Assembly: GCA_025354985.1 (NCBI GenBank)
Contig: JANXLU010000042.1
Location: forward strand, 218,978 to 282,977
DNA length: 64,000 nt
Direction of reading: 5' to 3'
Source of the DNA: Chloroflexota bacterium
GTDB taxonomy: Bacteria > Chloroflexota > Anaerolineae > J036 > Brachytrichaceae
This document shows positions 1 through 8,508 of this stretch, piece after piece (position 1 is the stretch's first letter; the number at the start of each line of letters is the position of its first letter). A model generated the notes under the pieces. It did no database searches and was not told the origin of the DNA. It worked only from the letters and a program-made list of their open reading frames with translations. A program made the translations under genes and the position numbers.

Positions 1-617
1 AGATTGGGCTTGCCCTCGCCGCGCGGCAGCACAAACGGCGCGCCAATGGTCATGGTTGCGGCGCCGCGGTTGAAGCGCTTTAAGGCCGGGAACACGCCGT
101 CCGAACCGGTCAGGGCGATCGGCACGATGTGCACGGGCGCCTGCGCCCGGCTCACGATATATGCCATGCCATCCTGACCCTTTTGCAAGCCACCTGTGTG
201 GCTGCGGGTGCCCTCGGGTGAGATCAGCAGCATCTCGCCGCTGTCCAGAATCTCGGTGGCGGTGCGGATGGCCTCGCGGTCGATGGCGCCGCGGTGAACC
301 GGGATCGCTCCGTAGGGCGATATAAAGAACCGCAGCCACGGATTTTCATAGCCTTCCACCTTGGTCATCGGGGTCATGCCGCGTCCAAGCGAGGGCATTA
401 CCAACACCGGATCGAGAAACGCAATGTGGTTGATCATGATCACTGCCGCTCCGGTCTTGGGCACGTTCTCGATCCCGTTTATGGTGAACTTGATCGCTGT
501 CGCGATGATCCGGCGCAACAAAAAGTTGTGCACGCCACGCATGGGCATGCGCCGGTTCATTTTCCAGCGGCGGGTAAAGGTGCTAGTTGGGGCGGCTGAC
601 TCGGCCATGGTGCTCAT
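1..617 (-). CDS. plsC: 1-acyl-sn-glycerol-3-phosphate acyltransferase (PlsC family), 3' end cut by window edge
   Basis: This is an open frame reading off the left edge, so only about 205 N-terminal residues are visible. PlsC enzymes transfer an acyl chain to lysophosphatidate at the membrane. The family signature NHX4D is present as NHIAFLD (His64, Asp69), followed by the AIPVHRG block near residue 105 and PEGTRS near residue 134. The start ATG was taken at 617; a second in-frame ATG lies at 608. The protein is clearly paralogous to the next upstream gene (both share STFTRRWKMNR near the N-terminus), so the pair looks like a tandem duplication. Catalytic residues are intact. Confidence 0.85.
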   Translation of the reverse strand, partial: MSTMAESAAPTSTFTRRWKMNRRMPMRGVHNFLLRRIIATAIKFTINGIENVPKTGAAVIMINHIAFLDPVLVMPSLGRGMTPMTKVEGYENPWLRFFISPYGAIPVHRGAIDREAIRTATEILDSGEMLLISPEGTRSHTGGLQKGQDGMAYIVSRAQAPVHIVPIALTGSDGVFPALKRFNRGAATMTIGAPFVLPRGEGKPN

Positions 618-716
618 CGGCGATTGTAGCGGAAACGACCAGCACGGCATGGTCGAACTCTCTTGCCGCACTCAAGCAAATGATGATTTGGCCGGAATTC
701 GCCCGTATTAAGATCG

Positions 717-1415
717 TCATCCATAGACGCCCCGCATCTCCGGCGGGAGCAACGCCGCCAGGCGGTGCATGGCAGCGGTCGTGAGCGCATGCAGATCGGG
801 GCGGCCATCCGCACCCGGCTCACGCTGAAACAAGAAGGGCTCGCCCACAACCATATGCAAGGTTACGCGCTGCCCGCGACGAAGCGCGGGCTTGATCATG
901 TTGGTATTCAACGCGGCCACGGGCAAAATCTGCACCGGGCAATGGGCCCGGCTGGCCACAAACATCATGCCATCCTGCGCAGGCAGCAAGGCGGCGTCCT
1001 TGCTCCGCGTGCCTTCCGGCATCAAGACCAGTGCTTCGCCATGCTCCAACAAATCCACCATGGTGCGGATGGCATCCCGGTCAACCGCTCCCCGGTGAAT
1101 GGGCACGCTGCCGAAGGGCTCAAGCCACATGCGCGAGTACCACTTTTCCAGCGCCTCTACCTTGGGGGTGGGCGTGACGTCGGTGCGCCCAAGTGTTGTC
1201 AGCACCAGTGCCGCGTCAAAGGCCTCCACATGGTTCATCATGATGATCAATGCGCCGGTCTTGGGCACGTGTTCCAAACCGCGGATTTCGATTTTCTTGA
1301 TGAACACCTTTAGCAACATGCGCAAGATCGCTTGATACAGCCCGCGCAGGGGTTTGATCCGATTCATTTTCCACCGCCGTGTAAAGGTGGATTTGGGCAC
1401 TTCGGGTTCTGGCAT
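717..1415 (-). CDS. Lysophospholipid acyltransferase (PlsC family), second copy
   Basis: The protein is 232 residues if it starts at the ATG at 1415. The open frame continues upstream to 1607, but that extra segment overlaps the divergent transporter and has no family similarity. The acyltransferase motifs are NHVEAFD (His62, Asp67), a VPIHRG block and PEGTRS. It should acylate a glycerophospholipid or related acceptor at the inner membrane. It is transcribed in the same direction as the PlsC copy at 1-617 and 99 bp upstream of it, so a two-gene operon is likely. The substrate preference of each copy cannot be read from the sequence. Confidence 0.85.
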   Translation of the reverse strand: MPEPEVPKSTFTRRWKMNRIKPLRGLYQAILRMLLKVFIKKIEIRGLEHVPKTGALIIMMNHVEAFDAALVLTTLGRTDVTPTPKVEALEKWYSRMWLEPFGSVPIHRGAVDRDAIRTMVDLLEHGEALVLMPEGTRSKDAALLPAQDGMMFVASRAHCPVQILPVAALNTNMIKPALRRGQRVTLHMVVGEPFLFQREPGADGRPDLHALTTAAMHRLAALLPPEMRGVYG

Positions 1416-1541
1416 GTGCCACCAGTGTAACGAGTTTGGACGGATGGCACGTGATGACAATTCGTGACAATGACCAGTGCACCACGGGCATTTCCTTTCC
1501 CGTTTACTCATCATCTGCGCGTATGCTTGGGCCCCAAACTC

Positions 1542-2960
1542 ATGGCAGCCGTCACTGTTTCCGACAACGCAACGCGATCCGCGCCGACCCAATTTAGCTG
1601 GTTGCACTCACTTCGGCTTGGCACCTTTCACATTGGGTCTTCGTTTGCCGACATCCTGGGCTCCTCTATTTGGAATTACGTGATGGCCAATGGCATGGCG
1701 GCGCTGGGCGGTTTTGTGGCCACCCCGGTCACGCTTCTGTTGGCGCTGCGTCAGCTGCTGGTGCCGCTCACGATCTGGGCCGGTCACCTGTCTGATACGC
1801 ATCCGTTGTTTGGATATCGCCGGCTGCCCTATATTTGGATGGGTCGGGCGCTGATGCTGGTCTCACTTCCGCTTCTGCCGATTGCGACCACGATTATATT
1901 TTCCGGCAACCTGCTCGGTTGGCTGCTGGCGTTGCTATCGTTTGTGGTGTATGGCATCGGAACGCAGATTTCAGGCAGCCCGTTTGCCGCGTTGGTGCGG
2001 GATAGTGCGCCAAAAGAGCGCTCCGGCCAGGCCTACGCAGTGGTGCAGACCGTGCTAGTGGCCGCGTTTGCCTTTAGCCCGCTGATCTATGCGCAGATTG
2101 CCCGGATGGTGCTTCCGGTCTATAACCCCGCAAAGAGCGGGCTTGCTCAATACAACCTCGACATCTTTTGGTTGGCCACCGGGGTGGGTTGTGTCATTGC
2201 ACTTATCACCTGGATATTTTCCGTGCTTGGCGCCGAGCAACGCAGCCTGGTGCAGCCAGTGGCGGCCCAACATGATGACGCGAAAGAATTTCGCGTTGTA
2301 CTCCGGGCGATCCTAAAAGACGCGCGCACACGCAGCTTCTTCTGGCTGTTGGCAACCGGGGCGATGGCGGGCTTTGGTCAGGATGGCATTCTTGAGCCAA
2401 GCCTGCGCGCGGTGTTTGGCTATAACTTTGGCGCCACCCAGGCCGTGGTCGGGGTGTGGGGCGTGGGTCTGCTGATCAGCCTTATCGGGTGCATTGCACT
2501 CACCCGCACCTGGGCCACGGTCGAGCAGGTCAAGATTGCCCGGTTGGGCCTGGTCATTTCGGCGCTGGCGATGGCATGGATGGCCGCCACCTACGTCACC
2601 GTAAATGTTGCGATGCTGTGGCCATCGGTGTTCCTGTTTGGCATCGGCTTTGGCATGTATACCGCGGGTGCGTCGCCGCTTTTAATGGTGATGTCGCTGG
2701 ATGAGCGCGCGGGCGCTTATCTTGGGCTTTGGAGCATGGCCCAGCTGCTGTTCCGCGGCATCGGCGTGGCGCTGGGCGGGGTGATTTACGACATTGTCTC
2801 GCGCGTCACCGGCGTGCTGCCGCTCGGGTATGCCGCGGTATTTGGTTTGGAGGCGGTTGGCTTTGCGGTGTGCATTTACTTCCTCAACCGCAGCGATGTG
2901 CGTGGGTTTGCGCTCGGCACCCAGGTGCCTTCAACCGCTGCGCTCACGTTGATGGACTAG
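1542..2960 (+). CDS. PucC/BCD-family MFS transporter
   Basis: This is a 472-residue polytopic membrane protein with about 12 hydrophobic segments. Family hallmarks are the early LRLGTFHIGSSFADI stretch, the ARRQLLVP-like region with GHLSDTHPLFGYRRLPYIW, and the GIGTQISGSPFAALVRD segment in the fourth to fifth helices. The BCD/PucC branch of the major facilitator superfamily is best known from phototrophs, where members assist light-harvesting complex assembly or pigment transport. No pigment-synthesis gene is in the window, so the role here is open. The frame is open from 1464, but the start at ATG 1542 avoids an atypical 26-residue extension. It diverges from the PlsC gene. Confidence 0.75.
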   Translation: MAAVTVSDNATRSAPTQFSWLHSLRLGTFHIGSSFADILGSSIWNYVMANGMAALGGFVATPVTLLLALRQLLVPLTIWAGHLSDTHPLFGYRRLPYIWMGRALMLVSLPLLPIATTIIFSGNLLGWLLALLSFVVYGIGTQISGSPFAALVRDSAPKERSGQAYAVVQTVLVAAFAFSPLIYAQIARMVLPVYNPAKSGLAQYNLDIFWLATGVGCVIALITWIFSVLGAEQRSLVQPVAAQHDDAKEFRVVLRAILKDARTRSFFWLLATGAMAGFGQDGILEPSLRAVFGYNFGATQAVVGVWGVGLLISLIGCIALTRTWATVEQVKIARLGLVISALAMAWMAATYVTVNVAMLWPSVFLFGIGFGMYTAGASPLLMVMSLDERAGAYLGLWSMAQLLFRGIGVALGGVIYDIVSRVTGVLPLGYAAVFGLEAVGFAVCIYFLNRSDVRGFALGTQVPSTAALTLMD

Positions 2961-3004
2961 CCGACTTCGAAAAAAAACGGAATATTTGATCGCGCGGTCA
3001 TTTT

Positions 3005-3268
3005 CTATCCCCCGCTCATGGCGGGCACAAAGTGCACCTCGCTGCCGGGATCAAGCACATAGCGCAGACCTTCATTGGAGCTGGCGCCATCAACCACAAG
3101 CATCAGCCCGGGGCGCAGGCGATTGTCTTGCACCAAGCGCTCGGCGATACCGGGGAACATGAGTTCCAGCTGCGCCACCACCTCGCGCACAGTGCGCGCT
3201 TCCACCTGCAGCTCATGTTTGCCGTGCGTCATGTCGCGCAACAGGGATGGAATCCAGACGGTCACCAT
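3005..3268 (-). CDS. MoaD/ThiS-family sulfur carrier protein
   Basis: This is an 87-residue ubiquitin-like protein with the expected hydrophobic spacing (VTVWIPSLLRD at the start, GSEVHFVPAMSGG at the end). The C-terminal Gly-Gly is the residue pair that becomes a thiocarboxylate. MoaD carries sulfur for molybdopterin and ThiS for thiazole. The length fits both, and the MSGG ending fits MoaD and its paralogues. A molybdenum hydroxylase lies 1.4 kb away, which favours a molybdopterin role, but this is inference and no other moa gene is in the window. The gene is convergent with the MFS transporter, 44 bp apart. Confidence 0.8.
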   Translation of the reverse strand: MVTVWIPSLLRDMTHGKHELQVEARTVREVVAQLELMFPGIAERLVQDNRLRPGLMLVVDGASSNEGLRYVLDPGSEVHFVPAMSGG

Positions 3269-3311
3269 TAGGGCAATTTTAGTGCGAGAAAAAGAATTGG
3301 AAACGGATATT

Positions 3312-3359
3312 CAGGATAGTCATGATTTCATGGACAAAGATTAGTCGCATCCTGTCCAT
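3312..3359. repeat. Nested inverted repeat in AT-rich intergenic region
   Basis: CAGGAT at 3312-3317 pairs with ATCCTG at 3349-3354, and ATGGACA at 3330-3336 pairs with TGTCCAT at 3353-3359. The text resembles degenerate CAGGAT/ATCCTG repeats that occur between genes in many bacteria. The two pairings share bases, so they are alternative structures. Function is unknown. Confidence 0.4.
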
Positions 3360-3403
3360 CCAGAAAATCCTCTAAATCCGCGTTCTATTTTCTTTAGTAC
3401 CTC

Positions 3404-3418
3404 ATTCGAAATTCGAAT
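3404..3418. promoter_or_regulatory. 15-bp palindrome upstream of the Gfo/Idh/MocA gene
   Basis: ATTCGAA, a central A, and TTCGAAT form a perfect odd palindrome. It ends 15 bp before the ATG at 3434, a position suited to a repressor operator or transcription start overlap. No regulator gene is adjacent, so the binding protein is unknown. Confidence 0.35.
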
Positions 3419-3433
3419 ATACACTCTATCTTC

Positions 3434-4546
3434 ATGACAGAATCCAAAATCGGCATCGCTCTTATCGGCTGCGGGGGCATCGCGCTCGCCAATCACATTC
3501 CGGGCGTGACCCTGACCAATTACGCAAAGATTGTCGCACTGTGCGATGCGAACGAAGCCGCGCTGCAGCGTGCGAGCGCGCAGACCGGGGTAACGGTCAT
3601 AAGCACCCACTACAAGGAAGTGATCGCCCGGGATGACGTGCACGGCGTGATCATCGCCACGCCCAATTTTTTGCATCGTGAAATCGCGCTGTATGCCATT
3701 TCACTGGGCAAGCATGTGATGAGCGAGAAACCGCTGGGGCTGAACCTTGATGAGACCGTGCAGATGGCCCGAGCTGCCGACGCCGCCAACATCCGGCATA
3801 TGACTGCGTTCACCTATCGCTTCGTTCCCGCCATGCGCTACATGGCGCATCTTGTCGGCACCGGGTTTATCGGCACGCCCTATCACTTTCGGGCGCAGCG
3901 CCTGCAGGACTGGGGCACCCGGAACATCGGCTGGCGTCAGGTGAAGGCCCTGGCGGGCAGCGGTGAAATTGGCGACATGCTCTCGCACCGGATTGATTTT
4001 GGTCACATACTGCTGGGTGATCTCAGCCGGGTGGTCTCGGCCAGCAAGCGCTGGCACGACGTGCGCGATGGCGCACCAAATGACCTTGAGGATTGGGTGG
4101 CCCTGCTCGGCGACTTTGCAAACGGCGCTACTGGCGTCTGGGAAAGCAGCAAGCAGGTGACCGGGTTTGGAGAGGGTGGCGCCAGCCGAGATATCGCCGA
4201 GGTCAACGGTTCCGAGGCCTCGCTCATCTACGAGCTGGGCACGCCCAACACAGTGCGCATCGGTCGGGCGGGCGCCGCGCACGGCGAGGTCGTCCCCGTT
4301 CCCGAAGCGTTTCTCAAGCACCCGGCCTCACCGCGCAACGTCCACGAAGGCAACCCGGTGCAAACCTTCCGCTGGGATCAGGATGCCGAGTTTGTGGACG
4401 CCATTTTGAACGAACGCGCATGTACGCCCAGTTTCTGGGACGGCGTGCGCGCCCAAACCATCATCGATGCCGCGCTGGATAGCAATGACGAGCGCGCTTG
4501 GGTGCCGGTTGCTTATCCGTCACCCGCCCCGGTTCGCCGGGATTAA
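3434..4546 (+). CDS. Gfo/Idh/MocA-family NAD(P)-dependent oxidoreductase
   Basis: The 370-residue length is normal for the family. An N-terminal Rossmann fold is shown by IGIALIGCGGIALANHIPG, and the conserved EKP motif appears in SEKPLGLNLDE near residue 100. The C-terminal half matches the alpha/beta substrate-binding domain, with a His-rich GEIGDMLSHRIDFGH segment in the usual catalytic region. Such enzymes oxidise or reduce sugars, inositols or related polyols with bound NAD(P). It stands alone, preceded by an AT-rich leader with a palindrome and followed by a strong hairpin. The exact substrate is not predictable. Confidence 0.9.
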   Translation: MTESKIGIALIGCGGIALANHIPGVTLTNYAKIVALCDANEAALQRASAQTGVTVISTHYKEVIARDDVHGVIIATPNFLHREIALYAISLGKHVMSEKPLGLNLDETVQMARAADAANIRHMTAFTYRFVPAMRYMAHLVGTGFIGTPYHFRAQRLQDWGTRNIGWRQVKALAGSGEIGDMLSHRIDFGHILLGDLSRVVSASKRWHDVRDGAPNDLEDWVALLGDFANGATGVWESSKQVTGFGEGGASRDIAEVNGSEASLIYELGTPNTVRIGRAGAAHGEVVPVPEAFLKHPASPRNVHEGNPVQTFRWDQDAEFVDAILNERACTPSFWDGVRAQTIIDAALDSNDERAWVPVAYPSPAPVRRD

Positions 4547-4632
4547 GTGAAATGGTGCACTTACGTTGATGGGTCCGGCGCTTGAATAATTTCTCGGCTC
4601 AGCGCCATGAGGCATGCGGGCGTGTTTTTCGG

Positions 4633-4671
4633 GGAATGCGGGACGGTTACGTAGTAACCGTCCCGCATTCC
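4633..4671. terminator. 18-bp perfect hairpin between convergent genes
   Basis: The arms 4633-4650 and 4654-4671 are exact reverse complements with a GTA loop. It lies between the stops of the oxidoreductase (4546, plus) and the molybdenum hydroxylase large subunit (4678, minus), so it probably ends transcription from both sides. No long T run follows on either strand. Confidence 0.75.
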
Positions 4672-4677
4672 TTGTCC

Positions 4678-6945
4678 TTAGATCTTCCCCAATGCCCGCA
4701 GCACTTCGCCGGGCGACATCGGAAGGTTGGTGACGCGCACGCCGATGGCGTTGTGAATGGCATTCGCCACGGCCGCGGCGGGCGGCACAATGGGCACCTC
4801 ACCCACGCCGCGGACGCCATACGGGTGGTTTGGCGAGGCCACTTCCACCAGAATGGTCTCGATCATGGGTAGGTCCAGCGCCGTGGGCATGCGATAGTCC
4901 AACAGGCTGGCATTCAGCAAAAGCCCCTTGTCATTGTAGAAGTATTCCTCGTGCAGCGCCCAGCCCACGCCCTGGGATACGCCGCCTTGAATCTGACCTT
5001 CCACATACGGCGGGTAAATCGCATGACCGACATCCTGCACAGCGGTGTAGCGCAGAATCTGCACCTTGCCGGTTTCAGTATCCACGGCCACGTCCACCAC
5101 ATGCGTGCCAAATGCCGGCGCACCACCCTTGCCATCGGTGGCCGCGCTTGCCACGACCTGCCCGCCGGTCTCGTCCAGCTTGGCGGCAAGTTCTGCAAAC
5201 GTCATTTGCTTGCTGTGATTCTTAAACACGCCGCGCACCAGCGTCACGTCTTTGGCGTCAATCTCCCAAAACTTGGCTGCGCGCTCGATCATGATCTGCT
5301 TGATCTTGGTGCCCACCTCAAACGCGGCCAAACCGCTTCCAAATGTCGTCCGGCTGCCGCCGGTGGCGTCGTTGTAACCGACGCTGTCGGTGTCCACCAC
5401 CGCAGGCTTGATGTTCTCCACGCCAATGCCCAGCACTTCGGCCAGCTGCATGCTGATCGAGGTGCGCGTGCCGCCGATGTCCGCGCTGCCCTCGCTCAGA
5501 GTGATGCTGCCATCCGGGTTCACGGCCGCGTTGCAGCTGCTCTTGCCGCCCCAGTTAAACCAGAAACCCGAGGCCACACCGCGCCCAACTTTGATGTTGG
5601 TTGCCGGCGCCGCGGCCAAGCCGTCTTCATAATGCGGCGAGTTGATTGCCGCCTGCACGGTTTCAAGGTAACCAACGCGCTGGAAGGTGGGGCCGTCCAC
5701 GCGACGATCCCCCTCTTTTGCACCGTTGAGTTGGCGCAGCCGCAGCGGATCCATCCCAATCTTCTCGGCCAGTTCATCCACCACGCTCTCGCTGGCATAG
5801 GCGGCATTAGTGCCACCCGGCGCGCGATAGGCCATGGTCTTGGGTTTGTTGACGATCACGTCATAGCCGTCAATTTGCACATTTGGCAGGCGATAGGGCC
5901 CGAAGATCACCCCCATGCCCGCGCCAACCGGTGAGCCCGGGAACGCCCCGGCCTCATACTCCATCCACGCCTGGGCCGCGGTGATCTCACCGTTCTTCTT
6001 CACGCCCATCTTCACCTTGATCCAACTACCGCTGGTCGGCCCGGTGGCCATCAGCACATCCGCCCGGCTCATCGCCATCTTCACCGGCTTGTAGCCGGCC
6101 TTTTTGCTCAGGATCGCAGCCACCGGCTCAAGATACACATCCAGCTTGCCGCCAAAACCGCCACCGATCTCGGTGGGCGTAACCTTGATTTTGCCTTGTG
6201 GCACTTGCAACAGCTCGCTCACCTCGCGGCGCACCCCCCACGGGCTCTGCGTGCTGGCCCAAATGCTGAGCGTGCCATCCTGCTTCCAAAGCACCGTGGT
6301 TGCCTGCGGCTCGATGTAGCCCTGATGCACCATCTTGGTAAAGAACTCGCGTTCCACCACCACGTCTGCTTCGGCGAAGCCCGCATCCATGTCGCCCCGC
6401 TTTAGCTGCATGTGTTTGGCCACGTTACTGGGTTTGTCACCCAGCTTGCCGGCTTCCTCGGTGCGCATCGCGGCATGAATAATGGGCGCATCGTCCTTCA
6501 TGGCGTCGCAGGTGCTTAATAGTGGCGGCAGAATCTCATAGTCCACCTTGATCAGCTTGCACGCCTCTTCAGCGATGCTGGCGCTGGTCGCAGCCACGGC
6601 CGCAATGGCGTGCCCGTGATACAACACCTTGCCGCGGGCCAGCATGTTCTGGCTCATATATGCCAGACCACCACCTTCACCCTCACCATCGTTGATCACT
6701 TCGGTGTTCTTGCTCAAATCGGGCATGTCGGCACTGGTCACCACTGCCTGCACGCCCGGCAGCTCCCCGGCCGCGCTGGTGTCAATGCTCATGATGCGCG
6801 CATGCGCGTGCGCGCTGCGCAGTATGTGTGCGTAAAGCGTGCCGGCGAGCTTGACATCATTGCCATACTGCGCGCGTCCGGTAACCTTGTCCACGCCATC
6901 ATGGCGGATCGGTCGTTTGCCAATTGCAACTGTATCTGTAGTCAT
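4678..6945 (-). CDS. Molybdenum hydroxylase large subunit (xanthine dehydrogenase/CoxL family)
   Basis: This 755-residue subunit binds molybdopterin and carries the hydroxylation site. The N-terminal aldehyde oxidase/xanthine dehydrogenase hammerhead region starts near GKRPIRHDGVDKVTGRAQY. GGGFGGK lies in the first molybdopterin domain, AYRAPGG in the loop that classifies the family, and GVRGVGEVPIVP near the C-terminus supplies the catalytic Glu. AYRAPGG differs from the AYXCSFR loop of form I CO dehydrogenase, so a purine, aldehyde or heterocycle oxidase is more likely than CO oxidation. The start at 6945 (MTTDTVAIGKRP) was chosen over the open frame to 6996. It is the last gene of the three-gene operon. 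Confidence 0.92.
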   Translation of the reverse strand: MTTDTVAIGKRPIRHDGVDKVTGRAQYGNDVKLAGTLYAHILRSAHAHARIMSIDTSAAGELPGVQAVVTSADMPDLSKNTEVINDGEGEGGGLAYMSQNMLARGKVLYHGHAIAAVAATSASIAEEACKLIKVDYEILPPLLSTCDAMKDDAPIIHAAMRTEEAGKLGDKPSNVAKHMQLKRGDMDAGFAEADVVVEREFFTKMVHQGYIEPQATTVLWKQDGTLSIWASTQSPWGVRREVSELLQVPQGKIKVTPTEIGGGFGGKLDVYLEPVAAILSKKAGYKPVKMAMSRADVLMATGPTSGSWIKVKMGVKKNGEITAAQAWMEYEAGAFPGSPVGAGMGVIFGPYRLPNVQIDGYDVIVNKPKTMAYRAPGGTNAAYASESVVDELAEKIGMDPLRLRQLNGAKEGDRRVDGPTFQRVGYLETVQAAINSPHYEDGLAAAPATNIKVGRGVASGFWFNWGGKSSCNAAVNPDGSITLSEGSADIGGTRTSISMQLAEVLGIGVENIKPAVVDTDSVGYNDATGGSRTTFGSGLAAFEVGTKIKQIMIERAAKFWEIDAKDVTLVRGVFKNHSKQMTFAELAAKLDETGGQVVASAATDGKGGAPAFGTHVVDVAVDTETGKVQILRYTAVQDVGHAIYPPYVEGQIQGGVSQGVGWALHEEYFYNDKGLLLNASLLDYRMPTALDLPMIETILVEVASPNHPYGVRGVGEVPIVPPAAAVANAIHNAIGVRVTNLPMSPGEVLRALGKI

Positions 6946-6964
6946 TTTGCTCCGTATGCAACGA

Positions 6965-6997
6965 AGTGAGGACGGGCGCGTGACGCCCACTCTCACT
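6965..6997. other. Interrupted hairpin between 2Fe-2S and large-subunit genes
   Basis: AGTGAG (6965-6970) pairs with CTCACT (6992-6997), and GGGCG (6974-6978) pairs with CGCCC (6984-6988). It sits inside an operon, so it may tune relative expression of the two subunits and is unlikely to be a full terminator. Confidence 0.4.
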
Positions 6998-7004
6998 ATC
7001 TTAA

Positions 7005-7466
7005 TTAGCCCGCGACTGCGAGCACCGCCTTCACAATTTTGTCATAGCCCGTGCACCTGCACAGGTTGCCGGCCAGCCAATATCGAACTTCATGTTCGGT
7101 TGGGTGAGGATTCTTGTCCAGCAAGGCCTTGCTCGCCATAATAAACCCGGGCGTGCAGATGCCACACTGCAGCGCGGCATTTTCCAAAAAGGCCTGCTGA
7201 ATCGGGTGCAACCCGCCGCTCTTGGGCGCAATCCCCTCAATGGTGGTCACGCTGGCGCCCTCGGTCTCCACAGCCAGCACACAGCAGCTGTTAACGAGCA
7301 CGCCATTTAGGATGACACTGCACGCGCCACAGTTGCCATTGTTGCAGCCTTCCTTTGCACCGGTCAGGCTGAGCGTGTTGCGCAGAACCTCCAACAAGCT
7401 TTCATTTGGCTGGCACAAAAACTCCACTGGTTCGTTGTTAATCGTTGTTGAAACTTGTGTCTTCAT
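7005..7466 (-). CDS. Molybdenum hydroxylase 2Fe-2S subunit
   Basis: This 153-residue subunit transfers electrons from the molybdenum site to FAD. The plant-ferredoxin cluster ligands are Cys41, Cys46, Cys49 and Cys61 (EGCNNGNCGACS), and the second, helical cluster domain has Cys101, Cys104, Cys136 and Cys138 (CGICTPGFIM and LCRCTGY). All eight ligands are present. It lies between the FAD subunit and the large subunit in the order typical of CoxM-CoxS-CoxL operons. Confidence 0.95.
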   Translation of the reverse strand: MKTQVSTTINNEPVEFLCQPNESLLEVLRNTLSLTGAKEGCNNGNCGACSVILNGVLVNSCCVLAVETEGASVTTIEGIAPKSGGLHPIQQAFLENAALQCGICTPGFIMASKALLDKNPHPTEHEVRYWLAGNLCRCTGYDKIVKAVLAVAG

Positions 7467-7520
7467 GATTTTGTTGTCACGGCCTCCACCGCGCCGGGCG
7501 CGGGGTTGCCATCGATGGAT

Positions 7521-8396
7521 TTAGTTGGCGCGCGAAATCGCACTTTCAAGCGCGCGTTTGGTCATGATTCCGGCCAGGTGTTTGCGCTGGGCCAGTGTGC
7601 CACGCATGTCGCTGATCGGTGTCGCCGCGGTGGATGCCGCCGCCATGGCCGCCGCCACCGCCTTGGCGTCATCAACCGCCGCGCCGATCAGGGCCTTCTC
7701 GGCTTCGATCGCGACAATCGGCGTGGGGCCAACCGCACCAAGAGCCACCCGGGCCTTTACGATTTTGCCGCCCTCAAGGACCACGCTCACACCCGCGCTG
7801 GCCACCGCTATATCCATTTCATTCCGCGGTATAAAGCGCAAATAGGCCGCCCCAAACTTTTGTGCCCCGGTCGCGTTGGCTGGAATGCGAATTTCCACCA
7901 GCAGCTCACCGCGCTGCAATGCATTGCGCCCCGGGCTCACGCAGAACTTTTCCACCTCAACCTCGCGCCAGCCCGAGGTGCCCGCAATCACGCACACCGC
8001 GTTGTGTGCGATGAGAGCCGGGATGGTGTCGCCCGCGGGCGACGCCGTGCACAGGTTGCCACCCAGCGATGCCCGTCCCTGGATGGCGGTTCCTCCGACC
8101 AGCGAGAACGCATCCATCAATCCCGGAAAAGCCGCGGCAATCGGGGCATTGCCATAGATCAGGTGCATGGGTGTTGCCGCGCCGATGGTCAGCGCCCCTC
8201 CCGGCGCCCAATCCAAACCGGCCAATCGCGGAATGTTTTTGACGTTCACCACCACCTTGGCGTTCTTTCGTCCTTCGCGCAGCTGCACAATAATATCCGT
8301 GCCGCCCGCAAGTGGCTTGGCCATATCGCCCTCGCGATACATGACCGCCACCGCCTGTTCAATCGTCGTTGCGTTTACATAGTCAAAGGCTTGCAT
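7521..8396 (-). CDS. Molybdenum hydroxylase FAD-binding subunit
   Basis: This 291-residue subunit has the family's FAD motifs: KPLAGGTDIIVQLREG near residue 30 and a TIGAATP/GGNLCTASPAGD region for pyrophosphate and flavin contact. It accepts electrons from the iron-sulfur subunit. The start is uncertain: MQAFDYVNATT at 8396 is the best family match, MYIAFM at 8411 is possible, and neither has a clear Shine-Dalgarno. It is the first gene of the operon and is divergent from the metallo-beta-lactamase-fold gene. Confidence 0.92.
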   Translation of the reverse strand: MQAFDYVNATTIEQAVAVMYREGDMAKPLAGGTDIIVQLREGRKNAKVVVNVKNIPRLAGLDWAPGGALTIGAATPMHLIYGNAPIAAAFPGLMDAFSLVGGTAIQGRASLGGNLCTASPAGDTIPALIAHNAVCVIAGTSGWREVEVEKFCVSPGRNALQRGELLVEIRIPANATGAQKFGAAYLRFIPRNEMDIAVASAGVSVVLEGGKIVKARVALGAVGPTPIVAIEAEKALIGAAVDDAKAVAAAMAAASTAATPISDMRGTLAQRKHLAGIMTKRALESAISRAN

Positions 8397-8508
8397 GAAG
8401 GCAATATACATCCGATTCGCGGATTTGGTTAAGTCCGCTTTAGCCGCGCTCAACCTTAAAAACTTGCCATTTTTGATCTTCCGGTGTATGGTGGCAGTTG
8501 AAATCACT

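Noticed and set aside
1464..1541. N-terminal extension of the PucC-family transporter
   Set aside because: The 26 extra codons are atypical for the family and overlap the region upstream of the divergent acyltransferase, so the ATG at 1542 was used.
4678..8396. CO dehydrogenase (CoxMSL) assignment
   Set aside because: The gene order fits, but the active-site loop reads AYRAPGG and not the AYXCSFR of form I enzymes.
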